This document shows positions 43,085 through 52,217 of a DNA stretch of 64,000 bases, in pieces. A program made the translations under genes and the position numbers. The notes below the pieces were generated by a model. The model worked only from the letters and a program-made list of their open reading frames with translations. It made no database searches and was not told the DNA's origin. Position 1 is the first letter of the stretch; every line of letters begins with the position of its first letter. Origin of the DNA: CAZJLN01 sp964540765 (GTDB taxonomy: Bacteria; Chloroflexota; Anaerolineae; Anaerolineales; Anaerolineaceae); contig CAZINW010000009.1 of assembly GCA_964540765.1 (NCBI GenBank), positions 3,698 through 67,697 on the forward strand, written 5' to 3'.

Positions 43085-45631
43085 ATGAAAAAATCGATCG
43101 AATCTGATCTTTCCAATTTGGGTTCAACTTTTAATAAACTCAATCGGGCATTGCTGGTCGCAGAATATCCCGAAAGCTGGCAACCGGCTGTTCAAGCCAT
43201 GCATGCATTTCTTGACACCTTGGATAACCTGGTCATCTCCCAACCATGCGTTGTTTCTGAGAAAATTGCTGACTCATCGCGTGCCTTCAGCATGCTGCTC
43301 ACCTTGAGCGCCACTGGAACGCAGTACAGACTCGAACAGTACAAGGCTAAAAATGAAGCTGGTCAGGTTTTGCGCAGACGCATTGATACAGAATACATTC
43401 CGCAAACCGGCATCCTCCGCCGTAAAGCCATTACCCTGGCAAAGAAATATCTGCAGAATCCAGCTTTTACCTCACTTTCACAGGATATTTTCCATGAGAT
43501 CCTGCCCCTGCTGGATTCAATGGACTTTGAACTTGACCCGGATCGTTTCATGCCCTTCCGCGTGATCCAGATCGGCAATATCTATGAACGTTTGTATGCC
43601 TTCCGCCTGCGTACAAATGATGCAGTTCTGATCGGCAGCCCGGACAGGCTTGGCTTGCTGCGTGAGATCTATGACCGCAAATATCTGCGCTTCGGCACCT
43701 CCGGTGTGCGTGGGCGCTGGCAGGATGATTTCACCGACAGACGCTCCCGCCAGGTGGTACAGGCCATCTGTGACTTCTTAAACGACCGCAATATACCCGA
43801 TTTTGTCGGCAGGGAAAACCTGGCTGGCAAACGCATTGTCATTGGCTATGACACCCGCCGAAATGCTGACAAAGTGGCAAATTGGGTGGCGGAGACCTGC
43901 CTGGCAAATGGCTTTACGGTGGACATAAACAACAGGGATACGCCTACCCCTGCCCTGGTTTTTTACGAAACCGAAGTGCTGCCCGCTGAGGAAGTTGCTG
44001 GATTAATCATCTGCACCGCCAGCCACAACCCGCCTGAATGGCAGGGCATTAAATTCAACCCGCGCTTGGGGTATCCGGCACCAACCAATGTGACAGATTT
44101 TATTGCCTGGCGCATCAATGAATTGCAGTTGATCGATGAAAGCGGTGGTGTAGTTGATGTCGAAGAAGCCCGGCTGCGCGGCAAGGTGCGCGGTTTTGAT
44201 CCCCTCGACAATTATATCAAATGGATTAAATCCAACGGCATCAATAATGCGCGTATCCCGATCGACTTTGACCGCATCCGCCAATTCTTCGCGGATAAGC
44301 ACGTCATCGTGGATGAGATGCATGGTTCGGGGCGCGGTTACCTGACCCGTCTCCTCGGTGAAGCCGGCGTACGCTACTCTGTCCTGCATGCAGAACGCGA
44401 CCCCGAACTCGGAGGACAGGATTACGCCAACCCTGAAGAACCCTTCAATGATTTGCTCAAACAACGTGTAAGGGAAACGGATGCCCATCTCGGCATGGGC
44501 ATGGACACCGATGCGGATCGTTATGGCATTGTGGACAAGAGTGGTACTTATTATCGCCCCAACCAGATCCTTCCAATTTTGGTGCGCTACCTGGGGGTGG
44601 AACGAAAAATTACAGGTCGGGTCATTGCCACCCAGACTGGCTCACCGCTGAATGAAGAGCTGGCTGGCATGATCCCGGGTAATGCAGCCAATAAGCCCTC
44701 AGCGGGGGCACTTCCCGGCTATGTTGGTCAGGCATTTTACAAATGCCGCACCGGTGATATTCAATCCCGTGCCCTTAAACATGCCTTTTTGGTGCCGGTT
44801 GGGATTAAATACATTGAAGAGATCCGCCGTACGGACTCATCCTACAACAACCTCAAAGAACTACCTAAAGATTGGCGTGACCGCATCCTCATTGGTGGCG
44901 AAGAATCTTCCGGTCTGACCACACGGGGGCATGTCACGGATAAGGACGGCGCCTGGGCAAACATACTTGTCATGGACATGCTGGCATACTTCGGCACCCG
45001 CACTCATAATCCCCTTACAACCATTAAAGAGATCTGGGACGATACCGTCAAAATGGATGGATTGTGGGAATCATACGGAACTTCCAGTGACCCGCATTCC
45101 ATGGCCGGTCGCTCGGATGTGGACGCGCCCCTGGAAGCAAAAGAGGCTTTCATTAATTACTACCTGGATCTGCCTTTGAATGCCAAACCGGAAGATGTCA
45201 AAGTGGCAGGGCTTGAGATAGAATACCTCGGCGGCATCCGCTATGACCTGGTAGAGATGCAGTTAAGGGATGCCAGTGGTAACGACAAGCACTATTTACG
45301 CGTGCGCGCCTCGGGCACCGAACCGATCAACCGCATCTACGTGGAATCCAGCGACCCTGAGATTGGCAGGCAGTTGATGGCAGATGCCCTGCGCCAACTT
45401 GAACTTGAAACCATTAACGAGATCAGCAGGGCACATTCGGAGTGGCGTCTGGTGGATATGCTTACCCAGTCCCGTCTGACGGAGGACCTCAAAACCGCTG
45501 TATTAAAAACCATCTCAGACCGCGGCTGGTTGAAGAGTGATATCCTTGCCAAGCTGAAACAGATGATGCTGGTGCTTGAAAAGCGCAACCGTAAAGTCGC
45601 ACAAAAATGGGTTGATCTATTGGATAAGTGA
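43085..45631 (+). CDS. large phosphoglucomutase/phosphomannomutase family protein (848 aa)
   Basis: Alpha-D-phosphohexomutase core between about residues 200 and 760: RFGTSGVRGRW at 202, phosphoserine Ser313 in CTASHNPPEWQG, metal loop GMDTDADRYG and RVRASGTEPINRIYVES. A 195-residue helical N-terminal region and a C-terminal extension of about 90 residues make it much longer than the usual 450-600. It likely interconverts hexose-1-P and hexose-6-P. AGGAG lies about 12 bases before the ATG, a long spacing. A strong terminator follows the stop codon. Confidence 0.82.
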   Translation: MKKSIESDLSNLGSTFNKLNRALLVAEYPESWQPAVQAMHAFLDTLDNLVISQPCVVSEKIADSSRAFSMLLTLSATGTQYRLEQYKAKNEAGQVLRRRIDTEYIPQTGILRRKAITLAKKYLQNPAFTSLSQDIFHEILPLLDSMDFELDPDRFMPFRVIQIGNIYERLYAFRLRTNDAVLIGSPDRLGLLREIYDRKYLRFGTSGVRGRWQDDFTDRRSRQVVQAICDFLNDRNIPDFVGRENLAGKRIVIGYDTRRNADKVANWVAETCLANGFTVDINNRDTPTPALVFYETEVLPAEEVAGLIICTASHNPPEWQGIKFNPRLGYPAPTNVTDFIAWRINELQLIDESGGVVDVEEARLRGKVRGFDPLDNYIKWIKSNGINNARIPIDFDRIRQFFADKHVIVDEMHGSGRGYLTRLLGEAGVRYSVLHAERDPELGGQDYANPEEPFNDLLKQRVRETDAHLGMGMDTDADRYGIVDKSGTYYRPNQILPILVRYLGVERKITGRVIATQTGSPLNEELAGMIPGNAANKPSAGALPGYVGQAFYKCRTGDIQSRALKHAFLVPVGIKYIEEIRRTDSSYNNLKELPKDWRDRILIGGEESSGLTTRGHVTDKDGAWANILVMDMLAYFGTRTHNPLTTIKEIWDDTVKMDGLWESYGTSSDPHSMAGRSDVDAPLEAKEAFINYYLDLPLNAKPEDVKVAGLEIEYLGGIRYDLVEMQLRDASGNDKHYLRVRASGTEPINRIYVESSDPEIGRQLMADALRQLELETINEISRAHSEWRLVDMLTQSRLTEDLKTAVLKTISDRGWLKSDILAKLKQMMLVLEKRNRKVAQKWVDLLDK

Positions 45632-45660
45632 TCATTGATTTGAGTGACTCCCTTAAATAC

Positions 45661-45702
45661 AACAGGGACGACCAGGCAGTCGTCCCTGTTTTCTATTTTT
45701 TT
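45661..45702 (+). terminator. strong intrinsic terminator
   Basis: AACAGGGACGAC (45661-45672) pairs perfectly with GTCGTCCCTGTT (45679-45690), six-base loop, followed by a T-rich run to 45702. It ends the phosphohexomutase transcript. Confidence 0.92.
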
Positions 45703-45796
45703 ACTGAAAATCACTTATTCTCAAGCTCGCAGGGGAAATTTAAGAATTATTATCCACTTAAGAAAATTAATTCAATAGAGAATATCTGGTTTATCG

Positions 45797-45802
45797 TATA
45801 AT
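45797..45802 (+). promoter_or_regulatory. -10 element upstream of hutU
   Basis: TATAAT lies 38 bases before the hutU ATG, after the terminator. The best -35 candidate (TTCAAT, 45771-45776) is 20 bases away, so only the -10 is convincing. Confidence 0.4.
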
Positions 45803-45840
45803 CATCTTAAAATAGGATTTTATATAGGAGGATTTCATTT

Positions 45841-47499
45841 ATGTCTGGCGCCCGAACAGTGCGTGCCCCGCGTGGAACGCAACTTACCTGTAAAAACTGG
45901 CTGACTGAAGCAGCCTATCGCATGATCCAGAACAACCTTGACCCCCAGGTGGCTGAAAACCCGGATGAATTGGTCGTCTACGGCGGAAGGGGGCAGGCTG
46001 CCCGTAGTTGGGAAGCCTTTGATGCCATTCTGGAATCCCTGATCAACCTCGAAGCCGATGAGACTCTCTTGGTGCAATCCGGTAAACCTGTTGCCATCTT
46101 CAAAACTCACACCGATGCGCCCCGCGTATTGATTGCCAACTCCAACCTGGTTCCGCATTGGGCAACCCAGGAGCATTTCGATGCCCTCGCTGCCAAAGGG
46201 TTGATCATGTATGGTCAGATGACCGCAGGCTCATGGATTTACATCGGGACACAGGGAATTTTACAGGGCACTTATGAAACCCTGGGTTCACTCGCTGCCC
46301 ATCGAGGCTGGTCTTCTTTAAAAGGCAAATTTGTCCTCACGGCTGGTCTGGGTGGCATGGGTGGTGCCCAACCCCTTGCAATTACCATGAACGAGGGTGT
46401 CGGCTTGATCGTGGAAGTGGACCCTGAGCGTGCCCGCAGGCGGCTTGAGATCGGTTATGTGAACGCAGTCACAGACGATCTGGAAGATGCCATGACCATG
46501 GTGGAAGAAGCCATTATTAAAGAAGAACCCAAATCCATTGGTCTGATCGGCAATGCCGCTGAGATCTTTCCTGAGTTGGTCCTGCGCGGCGTTGTACCGG
46601 ATGTGGTAACCGACCAAACCCCAGCGCATGACCTCATGAGTTATATTCCTGCCGGCATAAACCTGGACCAGGCTTTGGCGTTACGTCGCAACGATCCCAA
46701 AAAATATGAGCATTCATCTCAGGCATCCATGGCAAAACAGGTGGAAGCCATGCTGGAATTCCAACGCAAGGGATCAGAAGTTTTCGACTATGGAAACAAC
46801 ATAAGACAGCGTGCTTTTGATTATGGCGTCAAGGATGCCTTTGCCTTCCCGGGCTTTGTGCCTGCTTACATCCGTCCCCTCTTCTGTGAGGGTAAAGGAC
46901 CCTTCCGCTGGGTGGCACTCTCCGGCGATCCTGAGGATATTTACAAAACGGATGAGGTTGTTGCCAGCCTTTTCCCGGAAGATGCCCATTTGCAGCGCTG
47001 GCTTAAAATGGCGCGTGAAAAAGTGCCTTTCCAGGGGTTGCCAGCGCGTATCTGTTGGCTCGGCTATGGCGAACGTGCCAGAGCCGGGCTGGCATTTAAC
47101 CAGTTGGTGGCAGATGGTGTGGTCAGTGCGCCCATCGTCATTGGTCGCGATCACTTGGATGCCGGTTCAGTGGCTTCACCCAATCGCGAAACAGAAGCCA
47201 TGCTTGATGGCACCGATGCCGTCAGTGATTGGCCTATCCTGAATGCACTATTGAACGCAGTCAATGGCGCCACCTGGGTTTCATTTCATCATGGTGGCGG
47301 GGTTGGCATAGGCTTCAGCCAGCATGCTGGTCAGGTCATCGTAGCAGATGGCACACCTGAAGCAGCCCTCCGCCTTGAGCGTGTTTTGACGGGTGATCCT
47401 GGGATGGGCGTGGTCAGACACGTGGATGCAGGCTACCCGGAAGCCATTAAATTTGCCAGGGAACATGGCGTCAGGGTACCGATGTTAAAGGGCAGTTGA
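45841..47499 (+). CDS. hutU: urocanate hydratase
   Basis: 552 residues, the expected length. GGMGGAQPLAITMNEGVGL (NAD-binding region, about 174-192), YGGRGQAAR near the N-terminus and the late FHHGGGVGIGFSQHAGQV motif identify it. It hydrates urocanate to imidazolonepropionate in histidine breakdown, using tightly bound NAD as an electrophile. No other hut genes are in the window. A strong GGAGG site precedes the ATG. Two small membrane-protein genes follow at 6 and 17 bases and are probably co-transcribed. Confidence 0.95.
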   Translation: MSGARTVRAPRGTQLTCKNWLTEAAYRMIQNNLDPQVAENPDELVVYGGRGQAARSWEAFDAILESLINLEADETLLVQSGKPVAIFKTHTDAPRVLIANSNLVPHWATQEHFDALAAKGLIMYGQMTAGSWIYIGTQGILQGTYETLGSLAAHRGWSSLKGKFVLTAGLGGMGGAQPLAITMNEGVGLIVEVDPERARRRLEIGYVNAVTDDLEDAMTMVEEAIIKEEPKSIGLIGNAAEIFPELVLRGVVPDVVTDQTPAHDLMSYIPAGINLDQALALRRNDPKKYEHSSQASMAKQVEAMLEFQRKGSEVFDYGNNIRQRAFDYGVKDAFAFPGFVPAYIRPLFCEGKGPFRWVALSGDPEDIYKTDEVVASLFPEDAHLQRWLKMAREKVPFQGLPARICWLGYGERARAGLAFNQLVADGVVSAPIVIGRDHLDAGSVASPNRETEAMLDGTDAVSDWPILNALLNAVNGATWVSFHHGGGVGIGFSQHAGQVIVADGTPEAALRLERVLTGDPGMGVVRHVDAGYPEAIKFAREHGVRVPMLKGS

Positions 47500-47505
47500 G
47501 GTGTA

Positions 47506-47853
47506 ATGCAGAGAAAAAGACGGCTTGTTTTCTTCATCCTCGTGATGGTGATCGGAATTCTGGCAGGTCTCGCTTATGGTTGGTTGTTAATGCCATCAAA
47601 AACCCGGCAAATAGAGATCTCAGATCTACGCATGGACTATAAGGCAGATTATGTCTTGATGGTCGCTGAGGTTTACCTGGTTGAAGGCAATCTGTCAAAA
47701 GCAGAGGGCAGTTTATCCTTGTTGGGACCTGATTGGGAGACAATCGTGGATGATGCCCATCTCTATGGGCAAACCATTGGTTATTCCCAAACTGACTTGG
47801 GCACGATCTCTGCATTGGCTGGAGCCCTATCATTCTCCAGCTCTAAAGAGTGA
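47506..47853 (+). CDS. small membrane-anchored hypothetical protein (115 aa)
   Basis: One N-terminal membrane segment (about 7-27, FFILVMVIGILAGLAYGWLL), then a soluble helical domain with YVLMVAEVYLVEGNLSKAEG. The same pattern (membrane anchor, then LxxAEAY followed by helices) is in the next gene, so they look like diverged paralogues. The helix-turn-helix spacing resembles a single TPR-like hairpin. GAGG precedes the ATG, six bases after hutU. Function unknown; membrane-linked by prediction. Confidence 0.75.
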   Translation: MQRKRRLVFFILVMVIGILAGLAYGWLLMPSKTRQIEISDLRMDYKADYVLMVAEVYLVEGNLSKAEGSLSLLGPDWETIVDDAHLYGQTIGYSQTDLGTISALAGALSFSSSKE

Positions 47854-47870
47854 GAGGGGAGACTTGAAAA

Positions 47871-48239
47871 ATGGAAACGCAGAAATCTCCCTGGTACTTG
47901 TTGACTGGTCTGATCCTTGGCTTTGTGTTAGGGTTCATTATTTCACAGGTATTCTCGCCCCAACTAAACACCGAAGCGTCACCAGATTTGCTGACAGCAG
48001 CACAAAAAAATGCCTACCGTCTGCTTATCGCAGAAGCTTATCATGCCAACCCTGACCTGCTGAGAGCCAGCAGTCGCCTGGCTTTACTGGCAGATCCTGA
48101 TCCCATTCAAGCCCTTTCTGCACAGGCACAACGTTCGCTTGGAACCACTGCAGGGGAAATTGAAGCACAATTACTGGCGTCACTGGCAACTGCGTTACAA
48201 CTTGAAAGCCCCCCTTCCTTGCAAACCCCATCCAATTAG
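47871..48239 (+). CDS. small membrane-anchored hypothetical protein (122 aa)
   Basis: Membrane segment near residues 7-26 (WYLLTGLILGFVLGFIISQVF), a short linker, then NAYRLLIAEAYHANPDLLRASSRLALL, matching the YVLMVAEVY region of the upstream gene. GGGGAG lies nine bases before the ATG. It ends the hutU transcript, followed by a two-way terminator. No known family; the pair may form a membrane-bound helical scaffold, which is a guess. Confidence 0.75.
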   Translation: METQKSPWYLLTGLILGFVLGFIISQVFSPQLNTEASPDLLTAAQKNAYRLLIAEAYHANPDLLRASSRLALLADPDPIQALSAQAQRSLGTTAGEIEAQLLASLATALQLESPPSLQTPSN

Positions 48240-48265
48240 CTGCCTTATCTCTGATTCAGAAAAAA

Positions 48266-48303
48266 AACAAAAAACGACGGGGAATTTTCTCTTCGTTTTT
48301 TTT
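48266..48303. terminator. bidirectional terminator
   Basis: AAAAAACGA (48269-48277) pairs with TCGTTTTTT (48293 on), with an inner GGGAA/TTCTC stem including one G-U pair. A-run on the left and T-run on the right suit both convergent transcripts. Confidence 0.65.
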
Positions 48304-48308
48304 AATTG

Positions 48309-49721
48309 TTATGGCAAAAGATTATTGGCTGCCCAATCATCCCCCAGTATAAGCTGGATTTCGACCTGGGCATTGGGGTCATAGCGATTATAGATGCGGT
48401 TGGATGGAATGGTCACCATTTCAGCCAGGTACTTAAGTGTGTAAGGCTTACTGCCCATCAGGTAAACTTGTGAATAGACAGTGTAATCAGTATTTGATTC
48501 TTCAACCACGGTCAACCCCTGGGATTTTAAGTATTCGGCTGTTTTGCTAGCCAATTCATCATGGGATGAGCCATTGTAAACAGCAATGGATGCATTTTCA
48601 AGCTTGGCAAGTTCAATCAGGTCGCTGGCAACAGCCGCTGGACCGACAGCAATACCACCTGAAAAGAACTCGTCACGCAGCAAACGTATTTTATCGGGTA
48701 TCGGTCTGAGGATATCCAATTGATTGGGGGATTTTTCGATGGTGACGTACTCACCGCCGATAACTGTATTTTTGATATTGTCTTTCGGGATTTCCAGCAC
48801 CTTCAAAGCTAAACGGATGCCTTCATTCAGGCTTAAATTTGTGCTGATGCCTGCTGAAAGATCATTATAGAGCTCATCTGCATTTGCTACCAGTTTGGGC
48901 ATCATCTGGAATTCGGTGATGCGATCTAAAACGCCTATGATGATCTGTTGCTGACGCCGCGCCCTATCAAAATCCACTCCTTCAGTATTGCGGGCACGTG
49001 CATATGCCAGCGCCAGATCACCCGGCAGAGTGACCGTGCCCGGTTCCAGTGTGACTTCGCTATTATGGCCAAGCCGATACACCGTGATCTCCTCTGGAAT
49101 GGTGATCTTGACGCCATCAATATGATCAATGAAACTGACGAAAGCAGAAAAATCCAGTTGCGCATAATATTGGATGGGTACACCCAAAAGTTCTTCAACG
49201 GTTTTTTTGGCAAGTTCAGGTCCGCCGCCTGGCATTTTCCATGATTCTCCAAAGAAGTATGCCATGTTGATTTTGTTATATTCAAAACCGGGAATGGAAA
49301 TCCATAAATCACGGGGAATGGAGACCATCCCTAAAGAATTACTAATCGGATCGAAAGAAAAAAGGATCATGGTGTCTGTTTTGGGTACTTCACCTGCTTC
49401 CCAATCCCGATAATCCAGTCCCATAAAGAGCAGATTAACGCGGCTTTTACCATCCCATGGATCCGGCATTTTCACGCTGTCCACAGGAAGGTCACTAATG
49501 CTGACATCGTTTTCCTTTCCAGGTTCAGTTTCCGAAGATGAGGTATCTTTCTCCACCGGTTCTCCGGGGAGGTTCATAATGGTCATGGAAGATACAAAAT
49601 TGCTTACAAATATCCCCGCCCATATGGAGCCAGCCAGGGCGATCACAGCAAAAATGAGTAAAGTAATGCGTGTACTTTTTTTGGACGGTAAAACCCGTTT
49701 AAGTCTCTCTAAAAAATTCAT
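48309..49721 (-). CDS. LytR-CpsA-Psr (LCP) family protein with LytR_C domain
   Basis: 470 residues. One N-terminal membrane segment (about 17-41), then the LCP domain with VNLLFMGLDYRDWE, DTMILFSFDP, SIPRDLW and YARARNTEGVDFDRARRQQ (about 240-258), the arginines that hold polyprenyl-phosphate. A LytR_C domain follows (SIAVYNGSSHDELASKTAEYL, about 375-395). LCP enzymes attach teichoic-acid-like or other polymers to the wall or to proteins outside the cell. In a Chloroflexota cell the acceptor is uncertain. Confidence 0.92.
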   Translation of the reverse strand: MNFLERLKRVLPSKKSTRITLLIFAVIALAGSIWAGIFVSNFVSSMTIMNLPGEPVEKDTSSSETEPGKENDVSISDLPVDSVKMPDPWDGKSRVNLLFMGLDYRDWEAGEVPKTDTMILFSFDPISNSLGMVSIPRDLWISIPGFEYNKINMAYFFGESWKMPGGGPELAKKTVEELLGVPIQYYAQLDFSAFVSFIDHIDGVKITIPEEITVYRLGHNSEVTLEPGTVTLPGDLALAYARARNTEGVDFDRARRQQQIIIGVLDRITEFQMMPKLVANADELYNDLSAGISTNLSLNEGIRLALKVLEIPKDNIKNTVIGGEYVTIEKSPNQLDILRPIPDKIRLLRDEFFSGGIAVGPAAVASDLIELAKLENASIAVYNGSSHDELASKTAEYLKSQGLTVVEESNTDYTVYSQVYLMGSKPYTLKYLAEMVTIPSNRIYNRYDPNAQVEIQLILGDDWAANNLLP

Positions 49722-49796
49722 TCAACTGCCTGTAAGTTAATCCTATACATAAAAGGGTCAGATAATATTCAATCAGTTCTCATTAAGCGGCACAAT

Positions 49797-50018
49797 TCAG
49801 TCCATCGGTGGCGGTGGAACAGGCAGGTCTTCCTTCGGAGTTGTCTGCCATTTATCGCCTTCATCGATCAACATCACAGGGATATCTTCGACAATGGGAT
49901 ATTTTCGCCCGCAATCCTGGCAGATAAGCCAGCTTTCACGGTAGTATTCAAGCATGCCCTCTTTTTCCTGTACGCAGGAAGGGCATCGCAATATGTCTAG
50001 CAATTCTTGTTTGACCAT
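49797..50018 (-). CDS. Trm112-like zinc protein (73 aa)
   Basis: Small protein with LLDILRCPSCVQEKEG and LICQDCGRKYPIVEDIPVML: two CxxC pairs forming the Trm112/YcaR zinc-ribbon fold. ATG 50018 with GGAGG eight bases upstream is preferred to the frame start 50033. Trm112 homologues bind and stabilise methyltransferases; the partner here is unknown. About 75 bases upstream of the LCP gene on the same strand. Confidence 0.88.
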   Translation of the reverse strand: MVKQELLDILRCPSCVQEKEGMLEYYRESWLICQDCGRKYPIVEDIPVMLIDEGDKWQTTPKEDLPVPPPPMD

Positions 50019-50105
50019 AATTCGGTCCTCCAATAGTTAATCATCAATCGATATCTTTCTTTAAGTCAGCGAGTTTATTCTATCATATATGTAAAAAATG
50101 AATCC

Positions 50106-51965
50106 CTAAGGCGTGGGGGTGGGGGTTGGAATGCCTTCCGTACCCGGACCATATTCAAAGACTGCCTGCCAGGGGCGATATTGGGTGGTGAAGGTGTCCT
50201 GAAAATAAACCTCGCCGCTTTTATAAACTGTACGCGTGACACTCACATAAGCCCCATCTGCCGCATAATCCACTTGCTTGATCTCACCCTGTTCCAGTTC
50301 AGGATTCTCACGGTAAAGCGGTTCAGGCGCTTCAACAATATCGGTTGCGCCGGTTGAATCCCACTCCATGGTGCGCCCATCTTTGGTGGAATAGAACTTC
50401 CATGTCAGGGAGTAATTACCCATATAAGTTTCCATGAGCAGCCAGTAAGGCGTGTCGTTGGTAAAACGCAGATCCACCAGGGGCACATAAACGGTGGCAT
50501 CCAGCCCAGCCAGGCTTGGATCGCGCGAACCATCCGGGCGTTGTTCATAATATCCAACGCGATAAGCGTGCGCATTGCGCTCCACAATGGGGTAGCCTGC
50601 AAAAAATGCCGTCCTGAAGAGCGTGGTACTAACCTGGCAGACACCGCCACCAACGCCTTTGATGGTTTGATCTCCAACAATAATCAACGCCTCTGCATAA
50701 CCATTGTCAAGGCTGATATTTCCCAATGCAGATGCCATTGAAAATGTGGCTCCAGGCGGTATCAAAAGACCATGAAAACTCTTGGCAGCGGCAGCAATAT
50801 TTTGCACGCGTCCAGGGTCGGAACCATAAAAATATGAGGTTTGAGCATGCACCAGTTCGGTGATGCCCAATTCCTCACCAGTTGTATCATCTTTTGCATC
50901 AGGCTCATCCAGATCCATTTGCAGCATGATCTGATGTTCCCCAGCCATGACCCGCGCTACAATCTCCTTCAGGCTCGCTTCCACATTCAGCGTATGCCCA
51001 ATCACTGCCGGTTCGATCACCTCCAGCAGGCGTGTATCATCATTGAAGATGTAACGTGCATTGATTGCTCCCGTTTTCAGGGTTGGTGCCAGGCTGGAAA
51101 GGTAGATGATCAACAAATTACGATCCAGGCTGACCTTGAATTCAGTAGAATTTCCATTTTCCTGGCGTTCAATCACCAGAAATTTTGCCAATTCCTCCGT
51201 GGTGATCGTCCATGGACCAGCATTTTTTATTTCTTCCGGCAATTTTAATACCAGGGGCTCTTTGAGAATATTCTTTGCTTGTTCAGCAGCGTCAGTGACA
51301 TCCAATATGACAGGCGCTGTTTCCACAACGTCCAGGGTAATCGCCCCATCCTGCAGCGCCATCAATATCTTATCAATCTGCTTCAGGCTGCTTTCAATAT
51401 CCAATTGTCGCCCGATCTGCCCCGAATTAACCACAACTTCTACGCCGTTAACTCCAAGGCTGGCTTCAATAACCGGGGTGTCAATTTGATTGGCGATATT
51501 TTGTAGAAATTCATAAGCAACCCGCTGATCGTAGACAACTACGGGTGATAAAGAAACACTTTGTTCACTTGCGTTCATTTGAGCACGAAGTTTGTTAATC
51601 ACTCCCCCATCCCGCCCATATGCATACGCGTTTTTTGCGCTTGCCATTGCATCAATCTGAAAACCAAGCTGAGCTGGTGAGACCAGCCAGGATTTTTCCT
51701 CATCCACGATCAGGAGACGACCTGTATCAGGATACGTGAGATTCTGTTGGATGGCTGCAGCCGCTTCGCTGATGGTCATATCGGAAAGATCAACGCCAGT
51801 CATACTTAAGCCAGAATGAATACGATCACGCTGATTTACCTCGAAACGTAGTAGAACAGCACATCCAATAATACCGAATAATACCAATCCGATCACAATC
51901 GCCAAGATCAGTTGGATGTGGAAAGGGTAAAAAGTTCTGGTTTTAACATTGGATGTCATCTTCAT
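50106..51965 (-). CDS. VanW-family cell-envelope protein
   Basis: 619 residues. N-terminal membrane anchor (about 13-37), two peptidoglycan-binding-4-like repeats (about 60-180 and 220-345), then a VanW domain (about 370-520) with SYFYGSDPGRVQNI, IPPGATFSMASALGN and KGVGGGVCQVSTTLFR. A Thr/Pro tail (TPTPTP) ends the chain. It is exported and probably contacts peptidoglycan; biochemical role unknown for the family. Start at ATG 51965 or two codons later, where GAGG is nine bases away. Confidence 0.92.
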   Translation of the reverse strand: MKMTSNVKTRTFYPFHIQLILAIVIGLVLFGIIGCAVLLRFEVNQRDRIHSGLSMTGVDLSDMTISEAAAAIQQNLTYPDTGRLLIVDEEKSWLVSPAQLGFQIDAMASAKNAYAYGRDGGVINKLRAQMNASEQSVSLSPVVVYDQRVAYEFLQNIANQIDTPVIEASLGVNGVEVVVNSGQIGRQLDIESSLKQIDKILMALQDGAITLDVVETAPVILDVTDAAEQAKNILKEPLVLKLPEEIKNAGPWTITTEELAKFLVIERQENGNSTEFKVSLDRNLLIIYLSSLAPTLKTGAINARYIFNDDTRLLEVIEPAVIGHTLNVEASLKEIVARVMAGEHQIMLQMDLDEPDAKDDTTGEELGITELVHAQTSYFYGSDPGRVQNIAAAAKSFHGLLIPPGATFSMASALGNISLDNGYAEALIIVGDQTIKGVGGGVCQVSTTLFRTAFFAGYPIVERNAHAYRVGYYEQRPDGSRDPSLAGLDATVYVPLVDLRFTNDTPYWLLMETYMGNYSLTWKFYSTKDGRTMEWDSTGATDIVEAPEPLYRENPELEQGEIKQVDYAADGAYVSVTRTVYKSGEVYFQDTFTTQYRPWQAVFEYGPGTEGIPTPTPTP

Positions 51966-52217
51966 TTGCCTCGATTATACTTCATCACTCATGGTCGCTT
52001 TTACCATGTGGTTCATTATGGAAGGTCACTTTCTGGTTAAGTTTCTTGTCAGGTTCGATTTATCTGAATAATTCGACTGGCTGACTTTAGTGTTAACGAA
52101 AATTGACGCCGCTTTGTTCCACCTGGATTTATTTACAATTAAATTTCCAAATTCACATTTTTGAGTTATGATTGGAGTCCATTCGGACTTTTCTATGGTT
52201 GCTTGTTGGCATTCAAG
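51966..52217. other. 252-base divergent gap
   Basis: Separates the VanW gene (minus) from the CAP gene (plus). No convincing promoter, hairpin or RNA gene recognised. A 17-codon frame at 52168-52221 ends in an ATGA overlap with the CAP start but has no ribosome site. Confidence 0.4.
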
